Below are positions 29,516 to 38,207 of a stretch of 41,362 nucleotides of DNA, in pieces. Source of the stretch: Candidatus Omnitrophota bacterium (GTDB taxonomy: Bacteria > Omnitrophota > Gorgyraeia > Zapsychrales > Fredricksoniimonadaceae). The stretch covers positions 1 through 41,362 of the forward strand of contig PEAR01000005.1 of the NCBI GenBank assembly GCA_002753745.1, in the 5' to 3' direction. The notes under the pieces were generated by a model that was given only the letters and a program-made list of their open reading frames with translations, did not search any database and was not told where the DNA came from. Every line of letters starts with the position of its first letter. Position 1 is the stretch's first letter. The position numbers and the translations under genes are program-made.

Positions 29516-29944
29516 TCAACAGTGACAGATATCATTGACCGCCAACAGTTCAAATCCGGCCTTTGTCAATGCCTTTTCAGCGACCTTGATATCATCAACT
29601 TCAAGGCAGCAAAGCCCGACATTAGACGGTGAAAGTACTGTTCCCCGAGCATCTGTAAGATTGATCTTTTTTTCCTGAAGGGCCATCGCCAGGCGGTGCA
29701 AATTCCCTGGTTTATCCTTGACGGATACCAAAACAACATCTTTAAGTGCAGACGCAAACCCTTTATTGCGAAGAATTTCGTCGGCATCTTCAGGCTTGTC
29801 GACAATAAGCTTAATCAGACCAAAATCTCCGCGGTCCTGAATGGTAAATATAAAAATATTGATCCCCTTCTGCGCCAACGCTTCCGTTACCGCATTCAAC
29901 CGTCCCGGCTTATTGTCAACAAAGATGTTTAACTGTTTGGCCAT
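29516..29944 (-). CDS. Tandem ACT-domain protein
   Basis: A 142-residue protein made of two ACT ligand-binding modules, about 1-66 ([20 protein letters not shown]) and 67-142 ([21 protein letters not shown]). Such stand-alone ACT proteins bind amino acids and are often encoded next to phenylacetate-CoA ligase-like genes, exactly as here, where it lies 24 bases downstream of one. The likely role is amino-acid-responsive control of the adjacent ligase. GGAG lies a few bases before the ATG. Its last residues, ICHC, hold two cysteines close to the end. Confidence 0.85.
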   Translation of the reverse strand: MAKQLNIFVDNKPGRLNAVTEALAQKGINIFIFTIQDRGDFGLIKLIVDKPEDADEILRNKGFASALKDVVLVSVKDKPGNLHRLAMALQEKKINLTDARGTVLSPSNVGLCCLEVDDIKVAEKALTKAGFELLAVNDICHC

Positions 29945-29968
29945 ACCTTTTCTCCTCGTAAACTCTTT

Positions 29969-31282
29969 TCAAATCTTTATCCGGTTATCGACAACCCGCT
30001 TGGCCTTACCCTCAAACACCGGAAGGCTGCCCGGCTCATGCAACTCAACCCGGGGATTGATAACAATCGATGCGCGCAGGGACTCCTTGATCCGCTCTTT
30101 TAACCGGTCGATAAGTCCCAAGTCTCCCTGAAACATCCTGGAACTTATTTCTATCTTAACGGTCAGACTATCCAGCGCTCCGTCCTTTTCCAGACATATC
30201 TGATAGTTATTCCCAACCTCAGGCATCTTCATCACCACCGACTCGATCTGCGAAGGATAAACATTAACGCCGTTAATAATGAGCATATCATCTGTGCGAC
30301 CTGTAATGCGCGACAAACGGCGATGCGTACGACCACAGGGGCAACTCCCCTTAAGGATAGCCGCCATGTCCCGCGTGCGATAGCGCAGCAGAGGAGTGGC
30401 CTCCCTTAACAAATTTGTAAAAACAAGTTCACCTTCGAGGCCGTCGTCAAGCAGCTCTCCCGTCTTTGGATCGACAATCTCCACATGATAAACATCTTCC
30501 CAAACATGCATACCTGTCTTATACACACATTCAAAAGCCACGCCCGGCCCATTCATTTCGCTCAGACCATAAGAATTATAGGCGTCTATCTGCCACATTT
30601 TCTCGATCTTGGACCGCGTGTCCTCCGAGTAAGGCTCGGCTCCGAGGTAAGCCTTTTTCAACTTAAAATCTTTTAGCGTCGCGCCGCATTCCGAAAGCAT
30701 CGAATAAAGATGCAGCATATAACTTGGCGTAATATGCAAAACCGTCGTGCCAAAATCCCTCATGATCTGGATCTGCCGCCTGGTATTTCCCCCGCCCATG
30801 GGGATCACGGTCATTCCGACCCGCTCAGCGCCATAATGCAGGCCTAGGCCGCCGGTAAACATGCCGTACGTCATCATGTTTTGAAAAATATCCTGTTTGC
30901 CCGCTCCTGTCGCAGAGATACTACGAGCCACCAGATCTGTCCAGGAATTTAGATCTTTTTGTGTATGATGGATAACGGTTGGTATTCCCGTAGTTCCGCT
31001 AGACGTATGGATCCGAACAACCCGGCTCATGGGAACGGACAAAAGTCCGTTAGGATAACATTCACGAAGATCATCCTTTGTCGTAAAAGGGATCCTGGCA
31101 AGGTCTTTAAGACTGCGAATATCCCGCGGAGATGAAATACCGACCGCCTTCAAGCGCGATTTATAGAACACTGTCCGCAAAGCGTATCCGACGAGCCGTT
31201 TCAATTGCTTGAGTTTCAGCGAATCAAGAATTTTACGATCTGCTGTCTCAATCTTTTTGTCCCAAAACGTCTCTTTCTTCAA
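29969..31282 (-). CDS. Phenylacetate-CoA ligase-like (PaaK family) enzyme
   Basis: An ANL-superfamily enzyme that activates an aryl acid as an acyl-adenylate and transfers it to CoA. Motifs: P-loop-like HTSSGTTGIPTV, adenine-binding YNSYGLSEMNGPG, YRTRDMA and the hinge GRTDDMLIINGVNVYP. Length 437 is typical of PaaK. The start is TTG at 31280-31282, with AGGAG six to seven bases upstream; no ATG fits. It has no phenylacetate-degradation neighbours (paaA-E). With the ACT partner the substrate may be an arylacetate from aromatic amino acid breakdown; that is inference. Confidence 0.9.
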   Translation of the reverse strand: MKKETFWDKKIETADRKILDSLKLKQLKRLVGYALRTVFYKSRLKAVGISSPRDIRSLKDLARIPFTTKDDLRECYPNGLLSVPMSRVVRIHTSSGTTGIPTVIHHTQKDLNSWTDLVARSISATGAGKQDIFQNMMTYGMFTGGLGLHYGAERVGMTVIPMGGGNTRRQIQIMRDFGTTVLHITPSYMLHLYSMLSECGATLKDFKLKKAYLGAEPYSEDTRSKIEKMWQIDAYNSYGLSEMNGPGVAFECVYKTGMHVWEDVYHVEIVDPKTGELLDDGLEGELVFTNLLREATPLLRYRTRDMAAILKGSCPCGRTHRRLSRITGRTDDMLIINGVNVYPSQIESVVMKMPEVGNNYQICLEKDGALDSLTVKIEISSRMFQGDLGLIDRLKERIKESLRASIVINPRVELHEPGSLPVFEGKAKRVVDNRIKI

Positions 31283-31322
31283 GCAAATCTCCTAAAGTAT
31301 CTAAACATATTTCCAGACAATC

Positions 31323-32054
31323 TTATTTCCTTAATAGAAAATCAAGCCGCCACTCTACCGTCGAGCTCTCACCGGCTCGGTAGAAAGGGTTGAATGAAGG
31401 CATTTTAGTGAAATGGATATCATTCTTCTCCAGAAAAGACACCAAGGCGGGAATATCAAAAAGCTTCTGCGGCATCCGGTTCACATCCCGCAGATCTGCC
31501 CCAAGACCATACGTCTGCGAACAAAATTCGCGATATTGGGCTTTGGCGGCATCATATTCTTTTGACTTGGCCTTATCGGGCAACTGGCCAATCAAAAGGC
31601 TCCCGCCAGGCTTTAGAATACGCATCATATCAATGATAGAACGTTCAACATCAGAATCTTCCATCATGTTGATCAAAACAAAATAGCACAAGGCCCTGTC
31701 GAATGAATTATCTTTAAAAGGTAGCCGGCCGATCTCTCCTTGTAAAAGAACATCACCGGCATCTATCTTAAGTGCATTGCCGATCATTTGCGCCGAAAAA
31801 TCAAGCCCTACGGCATAACCGCATTCAGGCGCAAGTCTCTTTAGCATCCAGCCGCCGCCGCAACCAAGATCTACCAATCGGTCATTAAGACCCGTATCAA
31901 GACGTTTCGTGATCAGATCGATCATCACATCAATCTTCTCTGCTGGCCAAACAACACCCTCACACACTTCCCACTTTGCCAAAAGCCATTGCTGATCAAC
32001 AAAACGGCCTTCCGTAAAGCGACCCCACTCATTAAATGCCGAACGCAATTCCAT
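31323..32054 (-). CDS. SAM-dependent methyltransferase
   Basis: A 243-residue class I methyltransferase (Methyltransf_11/25 type). Motif I is LVDLGCGGGWMLKRL, followed by the acidic residue in VGLDFSAQMIG. LPFKDNSFDRALCYFVLINM is motif III/IV, and ILKPGGSLLIGQLP is the post-core strand. The substrate cannot be read from the sequence. It lies five bases after the FemAB-like gene and in the same direction as the GT39 and GT2 genes, so modification of a lipid-linked glycan or of its carrier is plausible. The C-terminus is followed by only 40 bases before the PaaK-like gene. Confidence 0.85.
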   Translation of the reverse strand: MELRSAFNEWGRFTEGRFVDQQWLLAKWEVCEGVVWPAEKIDVMIDLITKRLDTGLNDRLVDLGCGGGWMLKRLAPECGYAVGLDFSAQMIGNALKIDAGDVLLQGEIGRLPFKDNSFDRALCYFVLINMMEDSDVERSIIDMMRILKPGGSLLIGQLPDKAKSKEYDAAKAQYREFCSQTYGLGADLRDVNRMPQKLFDIPALVSFLEKNDIHFTKMPSFNPFYRAGESSTVEWRLDFLLRK

Positions 32055-32059
32055 AAGCC

Positions 32060-33088
32060 CTACGCCAAGAATTTATAGATCAACGCGCTTCCCATATTCG
32101 TTATCCAGTCGGGCATCCACGCCGCGGCAAAAAAACGCGTGTACGCCTTCAGGACCCTTTTCTGGCTAAATACATACCCCTGAGGGTGATACCCGATATG
32201 AACAATTTCCATTCGCCGGGCACCGGTGGCATCCTTAAAAGAAACAAGACCCTCCTGATTAAACCCGCTTGACCCGAGGTCAATAAACTCCAGACCGCGC
32301 TCTTTCGCCAATCGAATGCCTTCCCACAAAAGACAATTGTTAGAGCGAAATTCAAGTGCATTTTGGGAAGAAGTGTTTATCTTGTAATAGAGTGTATTGC
32401 CGCAAACAAGAAAAAGCGTGCCTCCCACCATCTTCCCTTCGGGGTCAAAAGCACCTAACAAAAAGCCATTTCCTTTAGCGATAAATTCCTCCCAAATCAC
32501 CTCGAAGAAACGCCAAGGCTGAGAAAATATCCCGTATTTGTGCTTGCGTAATTTTACATGAATACAAAAAAAATCCCATAATTCCCGGCGCTCACACGGA
32601 CGAACAACCAGGCCGCGTTTAGTCCCCTGGCGTACCTGATTGCGGAATTTATCCTTCAATCCCTTCCAAACTGAATCAATATCCCCACGAATATCAAGTA
32701 AATGAAAATACTCACGGCTCAGCTCTTTAAAACAGCCGCAGGTACGGGCAATATCATCGCGCAGACTGCGTACCACAATACGGAATCCGGGATATTCCCT
32801 TTTTATGTCCTCAAAGACAGCAATCCAATCACTGGCAGAAACAATATGTGCGTCACAATAATCACAATAAGACAGGACACAAACCTTCCATTCAAGGAAA
32901 TTCTTAACAACCGAATAAAACACATAGCTCTCAATCCGCCCGTCCCGCTCGATATACTTAACAAAAACATCCGGGCGATATGCCCGGTTGATGACGTTCA
33001 GCCACATTGGCGAAGAGAAAAGGTTGTCTGAATGTCCAGGAAGTGACAATGTTTGCAGAGCCTGCTCTAACGGCAGCGTCTTAACCAC
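32060..33088 (-). CDS. FemAB/GNAT-like aminoacyl- or acyl-transferase
   Basis: A 342-residue protein with two GNAT-like halves as in FemAB and related transferases. The second half shows LKDKFRNQVRQGTKRGL, HVKLRKHKYGIFSQPWRFFE, VGGTLFLVCGNTLYYKINTS and LLWEGIRLAKERGLEFIDLG, a pattern common in exopolysaccharide-associated FemAB proteins. Such enzymes use aminoacyl-tRNA or acyl donors to modify peptidoglycan bridges or polysaccharides. The start is GTG at 33086-33088, overlapping the GT39 stop by one base, with AAGGG eight bases before it. Coupling with the glycosyltransferase suggests work on the same envelope glycan. Confidence 0.85.
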   Translation of the reverse strand: MVKTLPLEQALQTLSLPGHSDNLFSSPMWLNVINRAYRPDVFVKYIERDGRIESYVFYSVVKNFLEWKVCVLSYCDYCDAHIVSASDWIAVFEDIKREYPGFRIVVRSLRDDIARTCGCFKELSREYFHLLDIRGDIDSVWKGLKDKFRNQVRQGTKRGLVVRPCERRELWDFFCIHVKLRKHKYGIFSQPWRFFEVIWEEFIAKGNGFLLGAFDPEGKMVGGTLFLVCGNTLYYKINTSSQNALEFRSNNCLLWEGIRLAKERGLEFIDLGSSGFNQEGLVSFKDATGARRMEIVHIGYHPQGYVFSQKRVLKAYTRFFAAAWMPDWITNMGSALIYKFLA

Positions 33089-34683
33089 TATTTTCGCCCT
33101 TTCAAAAGAGTCGCGTAAAGCTCCGACATCCGCGGCACGACACCCGTCATATCATAAATCCTGATAGAAGACATCCGTTCAACGTCGCTGTCATATAGAA
33201 ATCGAATCGACTGAATAAGATTTTCGCTATGTTCACAAACAAAGCGTTCCAGCATGGCGTGATTCATATGGGGAAAAGTTTTTACGGGAGTCATGTTCTT
33301 ATCAACAAACTCCAGATAGTCACGTAGATCCGTCTTAAAACGCACTCCCGTCGTTAAACCTACGTAAACTTGAGGGTCAATAACCAGGTAATGATAACCT
33401 TTTTCATACAACGGCACTAACTTGTCAAAACGAGCCGGTGCCGGAACGACACGGCTATAGGGACGCACATAAAGCCCCTGAACCTGATCCTGCGTTGAAA
33501 TAATTTTTGCTCCCGGAACATGTTGCTCAATAAACGCAACCGACCGCTCATAATCAGAATGAGCCCTAACAATCTCTACAGATTTAAACAACATCAACGC
33601 CCCCATCATTACAACAAATGCAAGAAGCCACTGGCGATAGACACCCTTCAATAACGCACTAACGGATACCAGCAGATAAGCTACCGACATTATCGCAAAA
33701 GGCAGCATAACACATAGATAACGAGCCCCCTTCTCGCTGGGCAAAGAGAATATAACCATCTGCGCCATGACCAGCACAAATGGCAGGGCGAATGCCCGGC
33801 CTCTTTTAAAGAAGAACCAGAAGCCGGCGAAAAAGGTTCCGGCAAACAAAAACGTCTCCAATAAAAAAAGATAAGAGGGATACGACAGTAAATTAACCCA
33901 GGCAAAACTTCCTCCGGCCATATCTTCCTGGTGAAAAACCCAGGCAAAAATAACAGTCGTATTTGCCGCATCCATCAGATTACCAACGAGGACCACACCG
34001 GAAAAGAAAACAAGAGTAAACCAGACGAACTTGCGCCAATCAATACCCTTCTTTAAAACCTTCCCTTCCCACATTTCCAGACAAAAAACCAGTGCCGGCA
34101 GAACGATCAAACGGTAATTGGCAAAGAACGCTGCCGACAAAAGAATACCCGCCACAACCGTCTGCCAGCGAAGGCCACGGTGGAACAAATACACATAAAA
34201 TCCGCCGAGAACAAGGCAAACGCTCATCGCCTCCTGTAATCCGATCCGGGAGTAAAAGACCATACTCGGCAAAATAGCCATTAAAGCTGTCGAAAAAAGA
34301 GCTATATCTTTCGACCCATAATAACGACGGGAAAATAGATACGCCAACGGCAAGGAAAGAACCCCAAAGCAAGCTGCCAGTACCTTGGGAAACGCCCAAT
34401 CATACAATCCTCCCCAAAGATAGCGGGAATCCATCGCCATAAACCAGAGAGACTTCCCGCTAGCCAAAGCAGAGTGAAAATAGAACTGCAGGGCGATCAG
34501 GCGATCAGAAAAGGTAACTGGATGGTGATGATCAATAAATTCAAGAGTCGGAAGATTATGACGAAGGTAGAAGGCTTCGTCATAGAAAAAAAATCCGCTC
34601 TGCCGTAAGTGATAAAACCGGAGAAGAATCCCGATCAGGACAGCAACACTGCATATCGTATAAAAAATCTTTCTCAATGTCAT
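33088..34683 (-). CDS. GT39-like polyprenyl-phosphate-sugar glycosyltransferase
   Basis: A 531-residue integral membrane protein with 10-12 hydrophobic segments, of the ArnT/protein-mannosyltransferase (GT-C) kind. Near the start RQSGFFFYDEAFYLRHNLP carries the acidic residue of the first extracytoplasmic loop expected for metal or sugar-phosphate binding. A soluble domain follows the last membrane helix (about 400-531). The chosen ATG (34681-34683) overlaps the stop of the GT2 gene as ATGA. A GT2 that makes polyprenyl-phosphate sugar, coupled to a GT39 that uses it, is a common functional pair. The acceptor is unknown. Confidence 0.85.
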   Translation of the reverse strand: MTLRKIFYTICSVAVLIGILLRFYHLRQSGFFFYDEAFYLRHNLPTLEFIDHHHPVTFSDRLIALQFYFHSALASGKSLWFMAMDSRYLWGGLYDWAFPKVLAACFGVLSLPLAYLFSRRYYGSKDIALFSTALMAILPSMVFYSRIGLQEAMSVCLVLGGFYVYLFHRGLRWQTVVAGILLSAAFFANYRLIVLPALVFCLEMWEGKVLKKGIDWRKFVWFTLVFFSGVVLVGNLMDAANTTVIFAWVFHQEDMAGGSFAWVNLLSYPSYLFLLETFLFAGTFFAGFWFFFKRGRAFALPFVLVMAQMVIFSLPSEKGARYLCVMLPFAIMSVAYLLVSVSALLKGVYRQWLLAFVVMMGALMLFKSVEIVRAHSDYERSVAFIEQHVPGAKIISTQDQVQGLYVRPYSRVVPAPARFDKLVPLYEKGYHYLVIDPQVYVGLTTGVRFKTDLRDYLEFVDKNMTPVKTFPHMNHAMLERFVCEHSENLIQSIRFLYDSDVERMSSIRIYDMTGVVPRMSELYATLLKGRK

Positions 34684-35399
34684 TTCTTTATCCCCAAGCC
34701 CAAATAGACCAACGGCCGCAAAATACTCCACCAACCCGTTATGGGCTTCATCTTTGTGTATCCCATCGAATGTAACGGATAAATCTTGGTAACCGGAACC
34801 TCCTTAACCTTGTACCCCAGAGTGATCACCTTATAAAACAAATACGGCTCAAGTTCATAATGATCTAGCCAATCCTGATCAAGATCTATTCGTTTATCCT
34901 CAAGCAGAACAAGCTTCACTGCCCTGAAACCATTAGTACTATCAGTAATACGCCGGCCGGTGATCAGTGAAAATAGCAGCGGATGAACAACTCTGGTCGC
35001 AATCGTCCGATACAAAGGCATATTACCAAACCCCCCGCCCGGCAAATAGCGAGACCCCTGTACCAGGTAAAAACCTTCTTCCATCCCCCGAACAAGCTTC
35101 AGAATATCTTCCGGACGATCCTTGTCATTGCCAGCAACCAGGAATACGGCTTCATAGCCCCTTTCTTTGGCCCAGGTCAAACAATTACGAACACTATGGC
35201 CAGCCCCACGGTTCTGCGTATTTCTGACAATAAAAACATGATCATTAACAGGAATTCGGTCCAGAGACCCGTCGGTGGTTCCATCATCCATGATCAGAAC
35301 GTCATAGACATTATAGTCGCTGAATCGCTCAACGACTTTTAGAATCTTCTCGCCTTCATTCAGGACAGAAACACCAAGGATGTATTTATTTTTTTTCAT
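34680..35399 (-). CDS. GT2 glycosyltransferase, polyprenyl-phosphate sugar synthase-like
   Basis: A 239-residue GT-A fold enzyme of the DPM1/DpgS type. It starts with ILGVSVLNEGEKILKVVERF, has the nucleotide-binding VLIMDDGTTDGS and the RNTQNRGAGHSVRNCLTWA segment, and ends with a short hydrophobic stretch (WWSILRPLVYLGLG). The place of the usual DAD/DxD metal motif reads VAGNDKDRPED, a variant seen in part of this family. It probably makes polyprenyl-phosphate sugar for the coupled GT39-like enzyme. It is the first gene of the 35399-31323 envelope-glycan unit. The ATG lies 14 bases after a perfect TATAAT, without a Shine-Dalgarno. Confidence 0.88.
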   Translation of the reverse strand: MKKNKYILGVSVLNEGEKILKVVERFSDYNVYDVLIMDDGTTDGSLDRIPVNDHVFIVRNTQNRGAGHSVRNCLTWAKERGYEAVFLVAGNDKDRPEDILKLVRGMEEGFYLVQGSRYLPGGGFGNMPLYRTIATRVVHPLLFSLITGRRITDSTNGFRAVKLVLLEDKRIDLDQDWLDHYELEPYLFYKVITLGYKVKEVPVTKIYPLHSMGYTKMKPITGWWSILRPLVYLGLGIKK

Positions 35400-35413
35400 A
35401 TTTGATGACGGGT

Positions 35414-35441
35414 ATTATATCTTTATAAGGTTTATAATCAA
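35414..35441 (-). promoter_or_regulatory. Promoter of the envelope-glycan operon
   Basis: Minus-strand TTGATT (35436-35441), 16 bases, TATAAT (35414-35419). The expected start near 35407 leaves a leader of about eight nt, so the message is nearly leaderless. Confidence 0.65.
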
Positions 35442-35474
35442 AGAATAAAGAGTAATAGACGCATGAAAGGGCAA

Positions 35475-35840
35475 TTATTCCCGGGATACATCCACGGGAC
35501 GGCGTGCAATCTTTCGGGCAGACTGTTTTTTCTTATTCGTGAGGATCTTCTCTTTTATTGCTTTCGGTCGAGCACGCTCGATTCGCTGGCGACGTCGTTC
35601 TCGTTCCCGGCAGGCTGTTGCCATCGCCTTCGCATCAGCGGTCATTTGCTTAACGGCTTTAGAAAGCAACTCTCTGGCCAAAACCCGGTTCTGTCCCTGC
35701 GTACGACATTGCTGGCACTTTACCTGAATACCAGTGGGGATATGTACTAGACGGACAGCAGTTGAAACCTTATTGACATTCTGCCCACCGGGGCCGGAAG
35801 CACGAATAAAGACTTCCTGAATATTTCTATCACGTGTCAT
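35475..35840 (-). CDS. GGQ release-factor-like protein (ArfB/YaeJ or RF2-related)
   Basis: A 121-residue protein with the class I release factor catalytic motif in [20 protein letters not shown], where GGQ contacts the peptidyl-tRNA ester bond, and a basic C-terminal tail ([14 protein letters not shown]) like that used by ArfB to sense an empty mRNA channel. It lacks the codon-recognition domains of RF1/RF2. It probably rescues stalled ribosomes. [11 protein letters not shown], with two cysteines, resembles the RF2-type segment CQxxRSQxxN. The ATG at 35838-35840 overlaps the PrmA stop (ATGA). Its coupling to prmA fits a translation-related unit. Confidence 0.88.
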   Translation of the reverse strand: MTRDRNIQEVFIRASGPGGQNVNKVSTAVRLVHIPTGIQVKCQQCRTQGQNRVLARELLSKAVKQMTADAKAMATACRERERRRQRIERARPKAIKEKILTNKKKQSARKIARRPVDVSRE

Positions 35841-36658
35841 ACGTTGAAATGAATAGCTGCCCATTCTTGGCCGGAAACGACATTCACTGGCATATGCCCC
35901 GCCTGTTTAAAAGCCCTGACAACACGAGGAATATTCTTAAGGGATACCCCGGAAACAACCAGGGCCCCTCCCGGACGGACAAAAGAAAGGATCCGATCGC
36001 GAAACTCAATCAGATCCGGCGAAACAAGATTAGCAGCTACCAGATCAAACGGACGAACAGGCTTAAATTCCTTAACATCACAAACTTTAAGTACACAAGT
36101 TTGTCCATTTGCCTTTAAGTTTTGGCGAGCAACCTTGACAGCCAGGGGATCAATATCGAACCCGACACACTTTTTGGCGCCGGACAAGAAAGCCACAATA
36201 ACCAAAATTCCGGACCCTGTACCAACGTCGAGAAACGTGTCAAAGTTGCCAGAAAGCCGTTCAATGATCTGAGAGGAAAACCGGGTCGTCTCGTGTAAGC
36301 CCGTCCCAAAAGCATTGGTCGTGTCCAGATAAATCGGGATCTTGCTCTTGGGAATAATGCGGCTCTCCTGCCAAAGAGGAACGACATGTATCCGGGGCGT
36401 CAAGGCAAATGGCTTCCAGCCTTTTTTCCAGAGCTGTGACCAGTCTTTCTCATGATGTATCCGGCAAAACGGCTTCGTCCCGGCAATATTTGCCGCAAAA
36501 CAAAGAGCTCTAAGTTTAGCCGCTTGGTCTTTTTCCGTCAAATAGACCGACACCACCCTGAATTCCCGTCCCTCCTCCTCGACAAGAAAAGAAATGGGAT
36601 ATCCAGCCGCCGTAAAGAACGCCAAGACCCTCGTTCTGGAACGAAGGTCTAACGGCAA
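35837..36658 (-). CDS. prmA: Ribosomal protein L11 methyltransferase-like (PrmA)
   Basis: A 273-residue SAM methyltransferase of the PrmA family, which trimethylates ribosomal protein L11. The PrmA hallmark [12 protein letters not shown] precedes motif [12 protein letters not shown], then [14 protein letters not shown] and [14 protein letters not shown]. The last aligns with the family's N-(I/L) motif IV. The start is TTG at 36656-36658 without a clear ribosome site and no other start upstream in frame, so the true N-terminus is uncertain. It ends by ATGA overlap with the GGQ protein gene. It lies 45 bases after the cold-shock gene. Confidence 0.87.
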   Translation of the reverse strand: MPLDLRSRTRVLAFFTAAGYPISFLVEEEGREFRVVSVYLTEKDQAAKLRALCFAANIAGTKPFCRIHHEKDWSQLWKKGWKPFALTPRIHVVPLWQESRIIPKSKIPIYLDTTNAFGTGLHETTRFSSQIIERLSGNFDTFLDVGTGSGILVIVAFLSGAKKCVGFDIDPLAVKVARQNLKANGQTCVLKVCDVKEFKPVRPFDLVAANLVSPDLIEFRDRILSFVRPGGALVVSGVSLKNIPRVVRAFKQAGHMPVNVVSGQEWAAIHFNV

Positions 36659-36703
36659 TTCGAAACCGACTTGATGTTGGATTGACGATTTAATGAGAAA
36701 ATC

Positions 36704-36928
36704 CTAGGAAAGTTTTACCACATTTAAGGCCATATCGCCTTTGGGACCTTGTGTAAACTCAAACTCTACTTCCTGATCCGGCGAAAGAGTTTTATATCCC
36801 TCACCCTGAATTACCGAGTAATGAACAAAAACATCATGCCCTTCATCACCATCCGGAAAAAGAAACCCATAACCTTTTTGATTATTGAACCACTTAACTT
36901 TCCCTTTGGTGAGCACTTTGTCCGGCAT
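36704..36928 (-). CDS. Cold-shock domain protein
   Basis: A 74-residue CspA-family OB-fold protein that binds single-stranded RNA/DNA and acts as an RNA chaperone and antiterminator. RNP1 is KGYGFLFP and RNP2 is VFVHYSVIQ; the N-terminus [10 protein letters not shown] and C-terminus [10 protein letters not shown] are typical. I chose the ATG at 36926-36928 ([10 protein letters not shown]), preceded by GAGGGG; a start four codons earlier would cover that site. Transcription seems to begin at a near-consensus promoter at 37047-37075. The roughly 110-nt leader contains a terminator-like hairpin at 36960-36997, unusual for a leader and perhaps a control point. Confidence 0.95.
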   Translation of the reverse strand: MPDKVLTKGKVKWFNNQKGYGFLFPDGDEGHDVFVHYSVIQGEGYKTLSPDQEVEFEFTQGPKGDMALNVVKLS

Positions 36929-36959
36929 AAGACCCCTCACTGTTTTGAACTGTTAATGC

Positions 36960-36997
36960 AAAAAAAATCCCCGGGAAATCTCTTCCCAGGGATTTTA
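36960..36997 (-). terminator. Terminator-like hairpin in the cold-shock gene leader
   Basis: On the minus strand AAATCCCTGGGAA pairs with TTCCCGGGGATTT (13 bp with one U-G) and is followed by about eight T. It stands between gpmA and the cold-shock gene but downstream of the latter's promoter. It may end gpmA transcripts, attenuate the cold-shock message, or both. Confidence 0.8.
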
Positions 36998-37046
36998 ACG
37001 ATCATCAGATCTGAACGGCCAGTTGCGTTTGCTTCATGCAAATGTG

Positions 37047-37075
37047 ATTATAAAATTACCTGCCAGTAGCGTCAA
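37047..37075 (-). promoter_or_regulatory. Promoter of the cold-shock gene
   Basis: Minus-strand TTGACG (37070-37075), 17 bases, perfect TATAAT (37047-37052). The start near 37040 lies between the gpmA stop and the hairpin at 36960. The leader also carries a small TTTGC/GCAAA hairpin. Confidence 0.75.
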
Positions 37076-37092
37076 CGGAATATCCGAAATTC

Positions 37093-37845
37093 TTACGCTT
37101 TAGCTTTACCTTGATTTGCCACCCCTGCGATCTTGGCCTGGATCTTGGCCTGATCACCAAGGTAGTAATCTTTTACATACTGCATATCTTTGTCAAACTC
37201 AATAACCAGAGGGATCGCCGTCGGAATATTCAGTTCCGCGATCTCCGCATCGCTGATTCCCCTGATATGTTTAACCAGAGCGCGTAAAGAATTGCCGTGA
37301 GCTGCAATAATGATCTTGCGGCCGGCAAGGATCTGCGGAACAATCTCCACAAACCAAAACGGAAGTACTCTGGCAACACAATCCTTTAAACATTCCGTCA
37401 ACGGCAGTTCCGACGTAGAAACACCGGCATAACGCGGATCCTTGCCGGGATACATATCATCGTCTTTTGTTAACGGCGGCGGCGGAACATCATAGCTCCG
37501 GCGCCATTGCTTGAATTTCTCTTCGCCATATTTTTTGAGCGTGTCCGCCTTATCTAATCCCTGCAAAGCGCCATAATGACGCTCATTCAGACGCCAGCTT
37601 TTCTTAACTTTGATCCAGAGAAGATCTGTCTTATCTAAAACGACATTGAGCGTTTTATTTGCACGACGTAAAACCGATGTGTAGGCCAGATCAAAGACAT
37701 AACCTTCTTTTTTTAATGTTTCGCCGGCATCTTCCGCCTCCTGGATCCCGCTAGGCGCCAAATCAACATCTACCCAACCCGTGAAACGATTTTCTTTATT
37801 CCATGTGCTTTCACCGTGACGAATTAAAACTACTTTATACGACAT
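37093..37845 (-). CDS. gpmA: 2,3-bisphosphoglycerate-dependent phosphoglycerate mutase
   Basis: Interconverts 3- and 2-phosphoglycerate in glycolysis and gluconeogenesis. Histidine phosphatase fold: [19 protein letters not shown] with the phosphorylated His, [14 protein letters not shown] with the acid Glu, and [14 protein letters not shown] with the second His. Length 250 equals the usual dimeric GpmA. The C-terminal tail ([10 protein letters not shown]) is the expected mobile lid. GGGAT about eight bases before ATG is a weak ribosome site. It is likely co-transcribed with the small upstream gene from the promoter at 38155-38183. Confidence 0.96.
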   Translation of the reverse strand: MSYKVVLIRHGESTWNKENRFTGWVDVDLAPSGIQEAEDAGETLKKEGYVFDLAYTSVLRRANKTLNVVLDKTDLLWIKVKKSWRLNERHYGALQGLDKADTLKKYGEEKFKQWRRSYDVPPPPLTKDDDMYPGKDPRYAGVSTSELPLTECLKDCVARVLPFWFVEIVPQILAGRKIIIAAHGNSLRALVKHIRGISDAEIAELNIPTAIPLVIEFDKDMQYVKDYYLGDQAKIQAKIAGVANQGKAKA

Positions 37846-37913
37846 ATTACATAATCCCTTTTTATTGAAAATGCTCTTTAACGAAAGGCAAAACCGCAGC
37901 CAAACAAGAGGAT

Positions 37914-38117
37914 TTACTTCTTTTTAGGCTTCGTTTCCTTGCCGAATTTAGGCAAATGATAGGCCACCCAGGCGGTTGCATATTGCGCAAACCAATCATC
38001 CGCCGCCTTGCTGAAGCCTACATCGTAGCCGACCATCTCGCTCTGCAGCCACTTATGACGATTAATCTCTTCCACAACTTCTTTGACTTGAAGGAGTTTC
38101 TCACGGTCGAGTTGCAC
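37914..38117 (-). CDS. Small basic-tailed protein of unknown function
   Basis: A 67-residue protein beginning with an amphipathic helix ([20 protein letters not shown]), followed by [19 protein letters not shown], rich in aromatic residues, and ending in a lysine-rich tail KETKPKKK. The start is GTG at 38115-38117 with AAGGAA seven bases before it. I do not recognise the family. It has its own good promoter 38 bases upstream and lies 68 bases before gpmA. The 63-residue protein at 41006 has a similar size, Trp-rich middle and basic tail, but true relationship is unproven. Confidence 0.7.
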   Translation of the reverse strand: MQLDREKLLQVKEVVEEINRHKWLQSEMVGYDVGFSKAADDWFAQYATAWVAYHLPKFGKETKPKKK

Positions 38118-38154
38118 GGTGTTGTTCCTTTCGTTAATGGGTTAAAGATTAATG

Positions 38155-38183
38155 ATTCTATCCACTGAGTTTTATTTCGTCAA
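38155..38183 (-). promoter_or_regulatory. Promoter of the small gene and gpmA
   Basis: Minus-strand TTGACG (38178-38183), 17 bases, TAGAAT (38155-38160), about 38 bases before the GTG start. Confidence 0.65.
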
Positions 38184-38207
38184 TGTAAATCTTTACCCGC
38201 TAACTGC

